Counted from the stretch's first letter, positions 26,522-37,406 are shown. The stretch: 64,000 nucleotides of DNA from Pseudomonas reinekei (GCF_001945365.1 NZ_MSTQ01000002.1:427273-491272), one strand, 5' to 3'. The notes: generated by a model not told the origin, from the sequence alone. Translations and numbers: made by a program.

Positions 26522-27496
26522 ATGAAAGCGATGATCCTTAAAGCATTCGGCGGCCCCGAATCATTTGAACTGCGCGATGTGCCCAAGCCGGTGCCGCATG
26601 CGGGACAAGTTCTGGTGCGGGTACACGCCACCTCCATCAATCCGTTGGATTACCAGGTTCGACGTGGCGATTACCCCGACCTCGTCGCACTGCCCACCAT
26701 TACCGGACACGACGTTTCCGGCGTCGTCGAAGCCGTTGGGCCGGGTGTGACGAACTTCGTGCCAGGAGACGAAGTCTGGTACACCCCGCAAATATTTGAC
26801 GGTCCGGGAAGTTATGCCGAGTACCACGTCGCAGCCGAAAACATTATCGGCAAGAAGCCTGCCTCACTCAGCCACCTCGAGGCGGCGAGCCTGACCCTGG
26901 TGGGCGGGACGGCGTGGGAAGCACTGGTCGTGCGTGCAGCGCTCAGAGTCGGGGAAAGCATTCTTATACACGGCGGTGCCGGCGGGGTCGGCCATGTGGC
27001 GATCCAGCTCGCAAAAGCGATAGGCGCAAAAGTGTTCACGACCGTGCGCGAAGCAAACGTTGAGTTCGCACGGAACATGGGCGCCGATGTAATCATCGAC
27101 TACGAAAAAGAAGACTATGTCGACGCCGTCATGCGGGAAACGGGTGGTCGTGGCGTTGATGTCGTGTTCGACACCATCGGCGGCAACGCCTTGACGCGCA
27201 GCCCCGACGCACTCGCACAACTGGGCCGCGTGGTCACGATCGTCGACATTGCACAACCACAAAACGTCGTTCAGGCCTGGGGCAAGAACGCGAGTTATCA
27301 CTTCGTTTTCACGCGACAAAACCGCGGCAAGCTTGACGAGTTGAGCGCCTTGATAGAGCGCGGTCAGCTGCGCCCACACGTCGGCGCTGTCTATTCACTC
27401 GCCGACCTTGCGCTCGCCCACGCCCGGTTGGAAAGTCCCAACAACGGCCTTCAAGGAAAAATCGTGATTGCAGTGGAGCCATCGCTCATCTCGTAA
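26522..27496 (+). CDS. Zinc-independent MDR-family quinone oxidoreductase/alcohol dehydrogenase
   Basis: A 324-aa medium-chain reductase of the zeta-crystallin/QOR type. It has the N-terminal GroES-like domain ([27 protein letters not shown]) and a Rossmann fold with [15 protein letters not shown] (about residue 149). Structural and catalytic zinc ligands are absent, as usual for NADPH quinone reductases. It probably detoxifies quinones or electrophiles, induced when the ArsR-like repressor releases the flanking palindrome. A clear terminator follows. Confidence 0.85.
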   Translation: MKAMILKAFGGPESFELRDVPKPVPHAGQVLVRVHATSINPLDYQVRRGDYPDLVALPTITGHDVSGVVEAVGPGVTNFVPGDEVWYTPQIFDGPGSYAEYHVAAENIIGKKPASLSHLEAASLTLVGGTAWEALVVRAALRVGESILIHGGAGGVGHVAIQLAKAIGAKVFTTVREANVEFARNMGADVIIDYEKEDYVDAVMRETGGRGVDVVFDTIGGNALTRSPDALAQLGRVVTIVDIAQPQNVVQAWGKNASYHFVFTRQNRGKLDELSALIERGQLRPHVGAVYSLADLALAHARLESPNNGLQGKIVIAVEPSLIS

Positions 27497-27504
27497 GTGC
27501 GAGG

Positions 27505-27542
27505 AAAAAGGGGGACAGAACTTGTAATCTGCCCCCCTTTTT
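27505..27542 (+). terminator. Intrinsic terminator after the quinone-oxidoreductase gene
   Basis: Ten-base arms AAAAAGGGGG (27505-27514) and CCCCCTTTTT (27533-27542), with an extra inner CAG/CTG pairing, 8 bases after the stop. The T-run on the + strand and A-run on the other suit bidirectional termination. Confidence 0.8.
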
Positions 27543-27554
27543 CGCTCGTTCGAT

Positions 27555-28178
27555 CTAAAGCATTTTCTCCAAACCAATCGCTTCGCTGAGCCAGGCTTTG
27601 AAGCTGCGCCATTTGCCGCCGGGCTCTTTGCGCAGGGTATACAGGCGGCCGTCGTCTTCGGCGATCCATACGATTTCGCCTTTTTCCAGGCGAGCCTGGT
27701 AACTCACGGCCGGCGCCATGCCCTCCTCTGCCAGCTTGCGCATGTAACCTGCCAATTCAGGGCTGTCGACCAGCACTCCGACCTCCGTATTCCAGAACAC
27801 TGAACGCGGGTCGAAATTGAAGGAACCAATGAACACCTTCTGCTTGTCGAGGATGATGGCCTTGGTGTGCAAGCTGGAGTCCGAACCGCCGCTGAAACCG
27901 AAGGAAGAGCCGCCACTGGGATCGTCCGGCTGGCGCCGCAGCTCATAGAGCTTCACGCCATGTTCGAGCAGGGTTTTGCGGTATGGCGCATAGCCGCCGT
28001 GCACTGCCGGTACATCGGTGGCTTCCAGTGAGTTGGTCAGCAGCCGCACATCAACACCGGCGTCGGCACGCCCGAGCAAGTAGCGCATGCTCGGCTGTTG
28101 CGGGACGAAATACGCCGAGATCAGGATCAGCTCCTTGTTGACGCTGTCCAGTTCAGGCCGCAGTTGTGTGGCCATCAT
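27555..28178 (-). pseudogene. 3' half of a phospholipase D-family gene
   Basis: About 207 codons matching the C-terminal half of PLD/cardiolipin-synthase-like proteins, including the second HKD motif HTKAIILD and SFNFDPRS. Intact members are around 500 aa and have two HKD motifs; the first half is missing. The apparent start at 28178 lies at the join with a methyltransferase fragment and has no independent support. It is therefore treated as a remnant of a deletion. Confidence 0.72.
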
Positions 28179-28179
28179 C

Positions 28180-28575
28180 AGAGTGTGGCGGGGCGGCGCC
28201 CTGGAGGATTTTCCCCAGTTTGACCTTCACTTCATCCGGGCTAGCCCCTTGCTGTCGCCACCGCTGGCCCCAGGCAGCCAGCAATAGGGGCTGGCTGGCA
28301 TATGCGTATTGATTTCCCGCGACAATCAACGGCGCACCCGACTTCAGATGAGCCCGAATGGATTGCAACAGTTGGTGTTTGGCATCATCACCCTCCAGAT
28401 GATGCAGGACACCGATCAACGTGGCGGCGTCGTAGGACTGGTCCGCTTCGAGATCTTCAATGTGCCCCAGATGCAGGTCCGTTCTTTCCAGTAAGTTGTT
28501 CAACGTTAACTGGTGCTTCGCTGCCTCCACGCTCGCTATGTTCGCTAACGAACAGACCAACCGCCCTCCTGCCCC
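28180..28575 (-). pseudogene. Internal fragment of a SAM-dependent methyltransferase gene
   Basis: In this frame the sequence reads like the middle of a class I methyltransferase: ANIASVEAAKHQL, the AATLIGVLHHLEGDDAK post-II motif, and GAPLIVAGNQYAYASQPLLL. The SAM-binding glycine-rich motif is missing upstream, where a stop occurs at 28576-28578. The C-terminus is missing too, as the frame runs straight into the phospholipase fragment. No ATG or ribosome site is present. It is a double-ended remnant. Confidence 0.68.
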
Positions 28576-28691
28576 TCACACTCGAGGCTGAAAAGCTACG
28601 TCAAAAAGGCGCTGCTCGGTGCTGGCGCAATGCGTTGGCGCACCTTTCAAATGCGCGCAATTTCAGGCGTGCGTTTCTGGCACAGGACCTT

Positions 28692-31600
28692 ATGAACAGC
28701 ATATGGACACGCATCCAAAGGGTGTTTACTCGTTCGCCCGGCTTTAGGCGAACCGGGCAGTTTTCCCTCCCTAAATTCAAGTACGAGCCGATCCTGCGCT
28801 CGGAGCTTTTCAGTGCCGATCAGATGGCCTGCCACGGCATCATCCTGGCCGGGCAGCATCGTCTGACCTCGCTGTCCTCGCGGGACTCGATGCTGCGCAG
28901 GCTCGATGACAACGAACAATTACTCAAACGCAGTTGTACCGCGCTGGCCAACGGGCAGTTGTCCAGCCGCCGGGTAACGCCCGCAGCGGAATGGTTGCTG
29001 GACAATTTTTTTCTGGTCGAAGAGCACATTCGTACCGCCCGCACGCACTTGCCCAAAGGCTACAGCCGGGAGTTGCCACGCTTGATCAACGGCCCGTCCG
29101 CCGGGCTGCCTCGGGTCTACGACATCGCACTGGAGACCATTTCCCATGGTGACGGTCGCGTTGATGAACAAAGCCTGTGCCGCTTCATTGTTTCCTATCA
29201 GACCGTGATGCCGCTGGCGCTGGGAGAGCTGTGGGCGGTACCGATCATGTTGCGTCTGGCGCTGATCGAAAACCTGCGGCGAGTGGCCTCGCGGGTCATG
29301 GCCAACGCCGATGACCGCAACCTGGCCGATGACTGGGCCGAGCGCCTGATCGAAACCTCGGAACGCGACATCAAGAGCGTGGTGTTGACCGTGGCCGACA
29401 TGGCCCGCTCCGCGCCACCGATCACCGCCGCATTTGTCGCCGAGTTCACCCGTCGCCTGCAGGGCCAGAGCGCTGCCCTGGCACTGCCCTTGAACTGGAT
29501 CGAGCAGCTGCTCAGCGAGACCGGGTCCAGTATCGAACGCCAGGTGCAGCTCGACGCGCAACAACAGTCAGCGGACCAGGTGTCCATCAGCAACAGCATT
29601 GCCAGCCTGCGTTTCCTGTCCGCCACTGACTGGCGCGAGTTCGTCGAGTCGATGAGTCATGTCGACCAGATACTCAGGGAAGACCCGGCGGCCGTTTATA
29701 CCCAGATGGATTTCAGCACCCGGGACAGCTATCGACATGTCATTGAGCGCCTCGCCCGAAGAAGCCCCCAGCATTCGGAAATCCAGGTCGCCCGCACCGC
29801 GATCGACCTCGCCGCCAGCGCACAGGCCAAGGTTGCCTGTCCAGTGCTGGCCCGCCATGTCGGGTATTACCTGATCAGCGCGGGCCTGCCCACGCTGGAG
29901 CGAAAACTTGGCGCCCGGGTGCCACTCCATGAGCGCTGGAACCGTTTGTTGCAGCTGTCGCCACTGATGTTCTACCTGGCGCCGGTGGCTTTTCTCACGC
30001 TCATCTTCGCCTGGCCACTGTTGGCCTCTGCGCGGCGCGACGGGATGGCCGATGCGGCGCTTGTGTTACTGGCGATCCCCTGCCTGATCATGACCAGTCG
30101 ACTGGCGATCGGCCTGATCAACTGGTTGGTGACCTTCAGTCTGGTGCCGGCGGTTTTGCCGAAAATGGATTACGCCTCAGGTATTCCCGATCAGGCGAGA
30201 AGCCTGGTGGTGATCCCGACGCTGATCGCCAGCCTGGCCGATGTGGACGAACTGGTGGAAGGCCTTGAAGTGCGCTTTCTGGCCAACCGCGACAGCAACC
30301 TGTATTTCGCCTTGCTCAGCGATTTTCTCGATGCCGCGCAGGAAACCGAGGCCCAGGACACCGAGTTGCTGACCCAGGCCACCCGTGCAATCACCTTGCT
30401 CAACCAGAAATATGCGGACGGCCTCAGCGACCGCTTCTTTCTGCTGCACCGGCCGCGGCGCTGGAACGCAGGCGAACGGGTGTGGATGGGCCATGAGCGC
30501 AAGCGCGGCAAGCTGATCGAGCTCAACGCCCTCTTGCGTGGTCAGGGACAGGACCGTTTCGATGCCATCGTCGGCGACATCAGCCCGCTGAGCACGGTGC
30601 GTTACGTGATCACCCTGGACACCGACACCCTGCTGCCCCGCGATGTCGCCCGCCAATGCGTGGCGGCGATGATGCACCCGTTGAATCGGCCGTTGTTTGA
30701 TCGTGCCGGCGAGCAGATCGTCTCCGGCTACGCGGTGTTGCAACCGCGAGTGGGCATCAGCCTGACCAGCGCCACGCGCTCGGTCTACGCCCGACTGTTT
30801 GGCAGCGACGCTGGGGTAGATCCCTATACCCGGGCGGTGTCGGACGTTTATCAGGACCTGTTCCAGCAAGGCTCGTTCATCGGCAAGGGCATCTACGATG
30901 TGGATGCGTTCACCGGGGCCCTGGAAGGCTGCCTGCCGGACAACCAGATCCTCAGCCACGACCTGATCGAAGGCTGTTATGCACGCTCCGGGCTGCTCAG
31001 CGATGTGCAACTCTACGAGCAATACCCCTCGCGCTTCGGGGCTGATGTCAAACGCCGGCATCGCTGGGTTCGCGGCGACTGGCAACTGCTGCCGTGGACA
31101 TTGCCCTGGGTACGCAACGCCGACGGCAATTGGGTGCACAACCGGCTGAGCGTGATGGCGCGCTGGAAGATTCTCGACAATCTGCGCCGCAGCCTGGAAC
31201 CACTGGCGCTGGTGCTGATGCTGTCATGGGGATGGTTTGCCAGCAGCGCGCCTTTCAACTGGACGCTGACCGTGATCGGGTTGCTGGTGATTCAACCGCT
31301 GCTGCGGGCGGTGACCGACCTGATGCAACCGGTCGCCGATGTGCCCTACGGCCAATACGTGCGCGCGTTGCTCGGCGATCTGGGACAGGACCTGGCCCGG
31401 GCTGGTCTGACCCTGGCGTGGCTGCCCTTCGAGATGTTCTACAACGCCGACGCGCTCCTGCGCTCGTTGTGGCGAATCGGTTTCAGCAGACGCCTGCTGT
31501 TGCAATGGCAGCCCTCTCGGGAGGTGGAGCGTGCCACTGAAAACCGGCTGTCCGCTCTCTATCGGCAGATGTGGATTCAGCCGCTGGTGGTCCTCGTTGC

Positions 31601-34600
31601 ACTGGGTCTGCTGACGGATAATCCACAGACGCTGGCCATCGCCAGTCCACTGCTGCTGGCATGGCTGGCGGGGCCGTGGATCGCCTGGCGGCTCAGCTCG
31701 CCGCCCAGGCAGTCGACATTCGCACCGTCGACGGACCAATTGCGCTTCCTGCGGTTGCTGGCGCGCAAGACCTGGGCGTTCTTCGATCAATACGTCGGGC
31801 CCGAGGATCACTGGCTGCCACCGGACAACGTGCAGGAAGAACCGAAGCCCGCGATTGCCCATCGCACCTCACCGACCAACATGGGCATGTCTCTGCTTGC
31901 GCATCTGGCCGCGCACGACTTCGGTTACTTGAGCACCGAACGGCTGCTGTCGCGCCTGGCGGCATCGCTGGACAGCATGGACGGCCTGGAACGTTATCGG
32001 CAGCACTTCTACAACTGGTACGACACGCAGACCCTGCAGCCGCTGCACCCGCAGTACGTCTCCACCGTCGACAGCGGCAACCTGGCGGGGCTGCTGCTGA
32101 CTTTGAGCGTCGGCCTGAGACAGCTTGCAGACGCCCCGATGTTCGGCCCCTGCGTGGTCAAAGGCCTGCGCGATACCCTGAACATCCTGGCAGATGCCCG
32201 GCGCGACTCGGGCGCGGATGAAACCGCCCTGATTCCACTGACCAACGCCCTTGAGCATGCCTCGCCCGTCATGACAACCGAGATCCTGACAGACCTGCTG
32301 AACACGGCTCGCCTGATGGTAAACGCCACCCCCGCAGACACCGACGAGGAAAGCCTCTACTGGCGCGAAACGTTTCTGCGCCAATGCAGCGACTGGACCG
32401 AAGAACTGCAGCGCTTTCGCCTCCCTGCCCCGCTGGCCGCCATGCAGCCGCCGGGCGCTTTGCGCCAATGGGCCGCGCTGAACCCCGCTGACTGGGCGGC
32501 CGAGCATCTCGTTCAAATCGAACAGGTGCGCGGTATCGCCAGCAAGCGGCTGGAGCATCTGGAGCGGTTGGCGTCGCTGTCGACCTCGCTGGCGCAGATG
32601 GATTTTTCATTGCTTTACGACAATCAGCGCGACCTGTTCGTCATCGGCTACAACGCCGAGGAACTCAGGCTCGACAGCGGTTACTACGACTTGCTGGCCT
32701 CCGAAGTGCGGCTGACCAATTACGTGGCCATCGCTCAAGGACAAATTCCCCAGCGTGCCTGGTTCACCCTGGGCAGGCTTCTGGGGGAAAACGCGGGTGT
32801 GCCGACGTTGCTGTCCTGGTCGGGCTCGATGTTTGAATACCTGATGCCCATGCTGGTAATGCCTAACTATGACGGCAGCCTGCTGGACCAGACTTGCCGC
32901 GCCGCCGTAGCGGTACAGATCGAACACGGCGACTTGCTGGGGATTCCGTGGGGTGTTTCGGAATCGGGTTATTACACCCTCGATGCGCATTTCAATTATC
33001 AGTATCGCGCCTTCGGCGTTCAGGCCCTCGGGCTTCAACGCGGGTTGAGCAATGACGTGGTGATCGCGCCCTACGCCAGCGTTTTGGCGTTGATGGTCGA
33101 TGCCGATGCGGCTTGCACCAACCTGCAACGGCTCGCCCTGCAAGGCTCGTCGGGGCGGTTCGGTTTGTATGAAGCGGTGGACTACACCGAGGCACGCTTA
33201 CCCCGTGGCCAGAGCAACGCCGTGGTCCGCTCGTTCATGGCTCACCATCAGGGCATGAGCCTGCTGGCCTTGACCAGCCGCTTGCTCGATCAACCCATGC
33301 AACGACGATTCGAGGCTGACCCGGCGCTGCAATCAGCCCTCCTGCTGTTGCAGGAACGAGTGCCAAAATCCGTTGCGCCGTACCTGCAGACGGCTCAGTC
33401 GCCCGTGCCCGGTGATCAAGGCCAGGGCCAGGACCCCGGGCTTAGGGTGTTCGCTGACCCGGGCAGTAAACGTCCGGCCGTGCAGTTGCTGTCCAACGGT
33501 CGCTACCACGTCATGCTCACCAGCGGTGGCGGTGGCTACAGCCGCCGCCATGACATGGCCGTCACCCGTTGGCAGGAAGACACGTCCCAGGACAACTGGG
33601 GAATGTTCTGCTATCTGCGCGACGTGCAGTCCAATGCGGTCTGGTCGACCGCGCATCAGCCAACGTTGCAAAAGCCTGAGAGTCACGAGGCGATCTTCAG
33701 TGACTCCCGAGCGGAATTCCGTGCGCGCAACCTGGATTTCGACACTCACCTGGAGATTGTCGTCTCGCCAGAAGACGACATCGAACTGCGCCGCCTGCGG
33801 GTCACCAACCGCGCGTCATCGGCCAGGACGCTGGAAATCACCACCTATGCCGAGGTGGTGCTGACATCCCCGGCCAGCGATGCCATGCATCCGGCGTTCA
33901 GCAAGCTGTTCGTGCAAACCGAACTGCTGCCGGCGCTCCAGGCAATTGTCTGCAGCCGCCGCCCACGGTCCAGCGACGAAGCGACGCCGTGGATGTGCCA
34001 TCTGCTGGCGGCACACGGCGTGGACATCGATGCGATCTCCTATGAAACCGACCGTGCCCGGTTCATCGGCCGCGGGCGCAGCCTGGTGTCACCGGCCGCC
34101 CTCGACGCCGATTGTGTGCACTTGTCCGGCAGTGCGGGCCCGGTGCTGGACCCGGTGGTCGCGGTCCGCTGCCGGTTTACCCTGCAACCTGGCCAACAAG
34201 CCACCATCGACCTGGTCACCGGCGTCGCCGACACCCGGGACGACTGCCTCTACCTGATCAACAAATACCGCGACCGCCACCTCGCCGACCGGGTGTTCGA
34301 CCTGTCCTGGACCCATAGCCAAGTGTTGCTGCGCCAACTCAACATCTCGCTGACCGACGCTCGGCTGTTCGAACAGATGGCCTCGTCGCTGCTGTATGCG
34401 AACGCCTCGATGCGCGCCGACAACGCCGTATTGATCGCCAATCGACGCAATCAGTCGGGGCTCTGGGGTCAGGTCATCTCTGGCGACCTGCCCATCGTCT
34501 TGCTGCAAATCCAGAGCCTGGACAACATCACTCTGGTGCGGCAGTTGATTCAGGCCCACGCCTACTGGCGGCAAAAGGGATTGGTGGTCGACCTGTTGAT

Positions 34601-37343
34601 CTGGAACGAAGACCAGGCCGGTTATCGCCAGCAATTGCAGGACGCGATCATGGGCCTGATCACGTTAGGCAGTGAAGCCACGCTGGTCGATCGCCCGGGG
34701 GGGATTTTTGTACGTGCAGTGCAACAGCTATCGAACGAAGATCGCGTGCTGGTGCTCTCGGTCGCCAGACTGGTATTGAACGAAGGTTCGGGCAGCCTCG
34801 CCGAACAGATTCATCGCCGCAAGGTATCGCCGGTGCACGCGCCATTCATTGCAAAACGCAGCCATCAAGCGAGCCCGGTGGTGGCCTGGCCCAAACCTTC
34901 AGCACTGCTGCTGGGCAACGCGTATGGCGGATTCAGCGCCGATGGCAGTGAATACATCATCAGCGGGCTGGCGCCCCACGCGACGCCGGCACCATGGGTC
35001 AATGTGATCGCCAATGCACAATTTGGCACGGTGGTCTCGGAGACCGGCAGCGCCTACACCTGGGCCGAAAACGCCCATGAGTATCGCCTCACACCCTGGC
35101 ACAACGACCCGGTCACCGATTGCGGCGGTGAAGCCATTTATCTGCGCGACGAAGAGACCGGGCACTTCTGGTCTGCCGCCCCTCAACCCTGCCCCGGCAA
35201 AGGCCCCTACCAGACCCGCCACGGTTTCGGTTACAGCGTGTTCGAACATGAAGAAGACGGCATCTACAGCGAGCTGTGGATCTATGTCGCGCTGGATGCA
35301 CCGATCAAGTTCATGCGACTACTGCTGAGCAACCGCTCGGGGCGCAGCCGGTCACTGTCGGTCACCGGGTACGTGGAATGGGTGCTGGGCGATCTGCGCA
35401 GCAAGTCGGCGATGCATGTGGTCACGCAATCCGATCCTGCCACAGGCGCCCTCTTCGCCCGCAACGCCTACTCGCTGGAGTTTTCCGAGCGGGTGGCGTT
35501 CTTCGACACCGACACGGTCGATCACGGCGTCAGCGGCGATCGCACGGAATTCGTTGGTCGCGGTGGCACCCTGGCCTCGCCAGCAGCGATGCAACATGCC
35601 GGTTTGTCCGGGCGCATGGGCGGCGGGCTGGACCCTTGTGCTGCCCTGCAAGTGTCGGTCGAGCTCGCCGATGGCCAGAGCAAGGAAGTGATCCTGCGCC
35701 TGGGCGCAGCCACCTCGAGCAACGCTGCCAGCCAACTGGTGCAGCGCTATCGGGGCAAGCTGGTCGCTGCCGAGCAATTGCACAGCGTGCGCGAACACTG
35801 GCGCTCCCTGCTCGGGGCCATACGTATTGAAACCGGTGCGCCGGCGGTCGATGTCATGGTCAACGGCTGGTTGATGTATCAGGTCATCGCCTGCCGCTTC
35901 CAGGCCCGCAGCGGTTTCTACCAATCGGGCGGTGCCATCGGCTTTCGCGATCAGTTGCAGGACAGCATGGCAATGATCCATGCCGCTCCTGCGGCCGTTC
36001 GCGCGCATCTGTTGCTGTGTGCCGGTCATCAGTATGCAGAGGGTGACGTGCAGCATTGGTGGCACCCGCCGATGAACCGAGGGGTTCGCACCGCTTGCTC
36101 CGACGACTTCCTGTGGCTGGTGGCCGCGACCAACCGCTATGTCGAAATGACTGGAGATGTAGCGGTACTGGAAGAGCACGCCGGCTACTTGGAAGGACGC
36201 CAATTGTCAGCCGGTGAAGAGTCTTACTACGACCTCCCGGGGACTTCGCCACTGCAAGAATCCCTGTATCAACACTGCGTGCGTGCCATCGAACATAGCC
36301 TGCGCCGTGGCCATCACGGGTTGCCGCTGATGGGCTGCGGCGACTGGAACGACGGCATGAATCGCGTCGGTCATCTGGGAGAAGGTGAAAGTGTCTGGCT
36401 CGGTTTCTTCAGCTACCAGGTGTTGATGCAATTTGCGCTGACCGCTCGTCTGCACGGTGATCAGGCCTTCGCCAAACGCTGCAGCGACAGCGCCGAGGCA
36501 CTGCAACGCAATCTTGAGCACAGCGCCTGGGACGGCGACTGGTATCGCCGTGCCTGGTTCGACGACGGGCAACTGCTCGGCTCGGCGAGCAATGAAGAGT
36601 GCCGCATCGATTCCATTGCACAAAGCTGGTCGGTGCTTTCCGGAGCCGGTTCTGCCGCGCGCCAGGTCAAGGCCATGCAGGCATTGGATCAGCATCTGAT
36701 CAAACGTGACATTCGCGCCGTGCTCCTGCTCGACCCACCGTTTGACAAGGGTGCGCTCGACCCGGGCTATATCAAGGGCTACGTGCCCGGTGTGCGCGAG
36801 AATGGCGGGCAGTACACCCACGCGGCCGTTTGGGCGGGCATGGCGTTCGCACAATTGGGGGATGCCGGGAAAGCGTGGGAAGTGCTGGACCTGATCAACC
36901 CGGCCGCCCCTGCCAACGTCGCGCGAATAGACACTTACAAGGTCGAGCCCTATGTCATGGCTGCCGACGTCTACGGCGCCCCGCCCCATGCCGGGCGAGG
37001 CGGCTGGACCTGGTACACCGGGTCGGCCGGCTGGATGTATCGGCTGATTGTCGAGTCATTGCTCGGCGTGCAACGCAGCGGTCGCACGCTGAGCCTCGAA
37101 CCGTTGATACCCGCCGACTGGCCGGGCTTCAAGTTGCACTACCGCTTCGGCAGCACCCTTTACCACTTCGATGTGCATCAGGGCAGTTCGGCCCTCACCT
37201 CGATGACCCTCGACGGCCAGCCGTTGAACGGCAATGTGCTGACGCTGGAAGACGATGGCCTGGAGCGTTGGGTTCGGGTCGATTGTCGCGCCCGCCTGCC
37301 CGGGCCTCAAGCGCTGGAGTACGCGCATGCGGCCGATGAGTAG
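28692..37343 (+). CDS. Cyclic beta-1,2-glucan synthase (GT84/GH94, NdvB/ChvB/Cgs type)
   Basis: A 2883-aa multidomain membrane enzyme, close to the 2.8-2.9 k residues of rhizobial and Brucella Cgs. An N-terminal region with membrane helices (about 425-480) leads to a GT84 glycosyltransferase with DTDTLLPRD (D643, D645) and RRHRWVRGDW (about 787), then more helices near 840. A glycoamylase-like domain follows (about 1070 onward), then two carbohydrate-binding/GH94 halves with the catalytic GDWNDG near 2550. It would make and size cyclic glucans for osmotic adaptation or host interaction. The ATG at 28692 (AGGA upstream) is used; upstream open frame overlaps the methyltransferase remnant. P. 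aeruginosa NdvB is a different, shorter protein. Confidence 0.9.
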   Translation: MNSIWTRIQRVFTRSPGFRRTGQFSLPKFKYEPILRSELFSADQMACHGIILAGQHRLTSLSSRDSMLRRLDDNEQLLKRSCTALANGQLSSRRVTPAAEWLLDNFFLVEEHIRTARTHLPKGYSRELPRLINGPSAGLPRVYDIALETISHGDGRVDEQSLCRFIVSYQTVMPLALGELWAVPIMLRLALIENLRRVASRVMANADDRNLADDWAERLIETSERDIKSVVLTVADMARSAPPITAAFVAEFTRRLQGQSAALALPLNWIEQLLSETGSSIERQVQLDAQQQSADQVSISNSIASLRFLSATDWREFVESMSHVDQILREDPAAVYTQMDFSTRDSYRHVIERLARRSPQHSEIQVARTAIDLAASAQAKVACPVLARHVGYYLISAGLPTLERKLGARVPLHERWNRLLQLSPLMFYLAPVAFLTLIFAWPLLASARRDGMADAALVLLAIPCLIMTSRLAIGLINWLVTFSLVPAVLPKMDYASGIPDQARSLVVIPTLIASLADVDELVEGLEVRFLANRDSNLYFALLSDFLDAAQETEAQDTELLTQATRAITLLNQKYADGLSDRFFLLHRPRRWNAGERVWMGHERKRGKLIELNALLRGQGQDRFDAIVGDISPLSTVRYVITLDTDTLLPRDVARQCVAAMMHPLNRPLFDRAGEQIVSGYAVLQPRVGISLTSATRSVYARLFGSDAGVDPYTRAVSDVYQDLFQQGSFIGKGIYDVDAFTGALEGCLPDNQILSHDLIEGCYARSGLLSDVQLYEQYPSRFGADVKRRHRWVRGDWQLLPWTLPWVRNADGNWVHNRLSVMARWKILDNLRRSLEPLALVLMLSWGWFASSAPFNWTLTVIGLLVIQPLLRAVTDLMQPVADVPYGQYVRALLGDLGQDLARAGLTLAWLPFEMFYNADALLRSLWRIGFSRRLLLQWQPSREVERATENRLSALYRQMWIQPLVVLVALGLLTDNPQTLAIASPLLLAWLAGPWIAWRLSSPPRQSTFAPSTDQLRFLRLLARKTWAFFDQYVGPEDHWLPPDNVQEEPKPAIAHRTSPTNMGMSLLAHLAAHDFGYLSTERLLSRLAASLDSMDGLERYRQHFYNWYDTQTLQPLHPQYVSTVDSGNLAGLLLTLSVGLRQLADAPMFGPCVVKGLRDTLNILADARRDSGADETALIPLTNALEHASPVMTTEILTDLLNTARLMVNATPADTDEESLYWRETFLRQCSDWTEELQRFRLPAPLAAMQPPGALRQWAALNPADWAAEHLVQIEQVRGIASKRLEHLERLASLSTSLAQMDFSLLYDNQRDLFVIGYNAEELRLDSGYYDLLASEVRLTNYVAIAQGQIPQRAWFTLGRLLGENAGVPTLLSWSGSMFEYLMPMLVMPNYDGSLLDQTCRAAVAVQIEHGDLLGIPWGVSESGYYTLDAHFNYQYRAFGVQALGLQRGLSNDVVIAPYASVLALMVDADAACTNLQRLALQGSSGRFGLYEAVDYTEARLPRGQSNAVVRSFMAHHQGMSLLALTSRLLDQPMQRRFEADPALQSALLLLQERVPKSVAPYLQTAQSPVPGDQGQGQDPGLRVFADPGSKRPAVQLLSNGRYHVMLTSGGGGYSRRHDMAVTRWQEDTSQDNWGMFCYLRDVQSNAVWSTAHQPTLQKPESHEAIFSDSRAEFRARNLDFDTHLEIVVSPEDDIELRRLRVTNRASSARTLEITTYAEVVLTSPASDAMHPAFSKLFVQTELLPALQAIVCSRRPRSSDEATPWMCHLLAAHGVDIDAISYETDRARFIGRGRSLVSPAALDADCVHLSGSAGPVLDPVVAVRCRFTLQPGQQATIDLVTGVADTRDDCLYLINKYRDRHLADRVFDLSWTHSQVLLRQLNISLTDARLFEQMASSLLYANASMRADNAVLIANRRNQSGLWGQVISGDLPIVLLQIQSLDNITLVRQLIQAHAYWRQKGLVVDLLIWNEDQAGYRQQLQDAIMGLITLGSEATLVDRPGGIFVRAVQQLSNEDRVLVLSVARLVLNEGSGSLAEQIHRRKVSPVHAPFIAKRSHQASPVVAWPKPSALLLGNAYGGFSADGSEYIISGLAPHATPAPWVNVIANAQFGTVVSETGSAYTWAENAHEYRLTPWHNDPVTDCGGEAIYLRDEETGHFWSAAPQPCPGKGPYQTRHGFGYSVFEHEEDGIYSELWIYVALDAPIKFMRLLLSNRSGRSRSLSVTGYVEWVLGDLRSKSAMHVVTQSDPATGALFARNAYSLEFSERVAFFDTDTVDHGVSGDRTEFVGRGGTLASPAAMQHAGLSGRMGGGLDPCAALQVSVELADGQSKEVILRLGAATSSNAASQLVQRYRGKLVAAEQLHSVREHWRSLLGAIRIETGAPAVDVMVNGWLMYQVIACRFQARSGFYQSGGAIGFRDQLQDSMAMIHAAPAAVRAHLLLCAGHQYAEGDVQHWWHPPMNRGVRTACSDDFLWLVAATNRYVEMTGDVAVLEEHAGYLEGRQLSAGEESYYDLPGTSPLQESLYQHCVRAIEHSLRRGHHGLPLMGCGDWNDGMNRVGHLGEGESVWLGFFSYQVLMQFALTARLHGDQAFAKRCSDSAEALQRNLEHSAWDGDWYRRAWFDDGQLLGSASNEECRIDSIAQSWSVLSGAGSAARQVKAMQALDQHLIKRDIRAVLLLDPPFDKGALDPGYIKGYVPGVRENGGQYTHAAVWAGMAFAQLGDAGKAWEVLDLINPAAPANVARIDTYKVEPYVMAADVYGAPPHAGRGGWTWYTGSAGWMYRLIVESLLGVQRSGRTLSLEPLIPADWPGFKLHYRFGSTLYHFDVHQGSSALTSMTLDGQPLNGNVLTLEDDGLERWVRVDCRARLPGPQALEYAHAADE

Positions 37344-37357
37344 ACATTGATCCCCAG

Positions 37358-37406
37358 CCGTGGCGTGCATGGGAGTACCCTGACCCGGTACTCACTCGCG
37401 CCACGG
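37358..37406. terminator. Nested hairpin after the glucan synthase gene
   Basis: Outer arms CCGTGGCG (37358-37365) and CGCCACGG (37399-37406) enclose inner arms GAGTACC (37373-37379) and GGTACTC (37387-37393). It lies between the glucan synthase stop and the Crp-like gene. No T-run; terminator or regulatory leader cannot be separated. Confidence 0.45.

Noticed and set aside
28302..28691. N-terminal extension of the glucan synthase frame by 130 codons
   Set aside because: It lies over the methyltransferase remnant on the other strand, has no family match, and the ATG at 28692 has a good ribosome site and gives the usual length.
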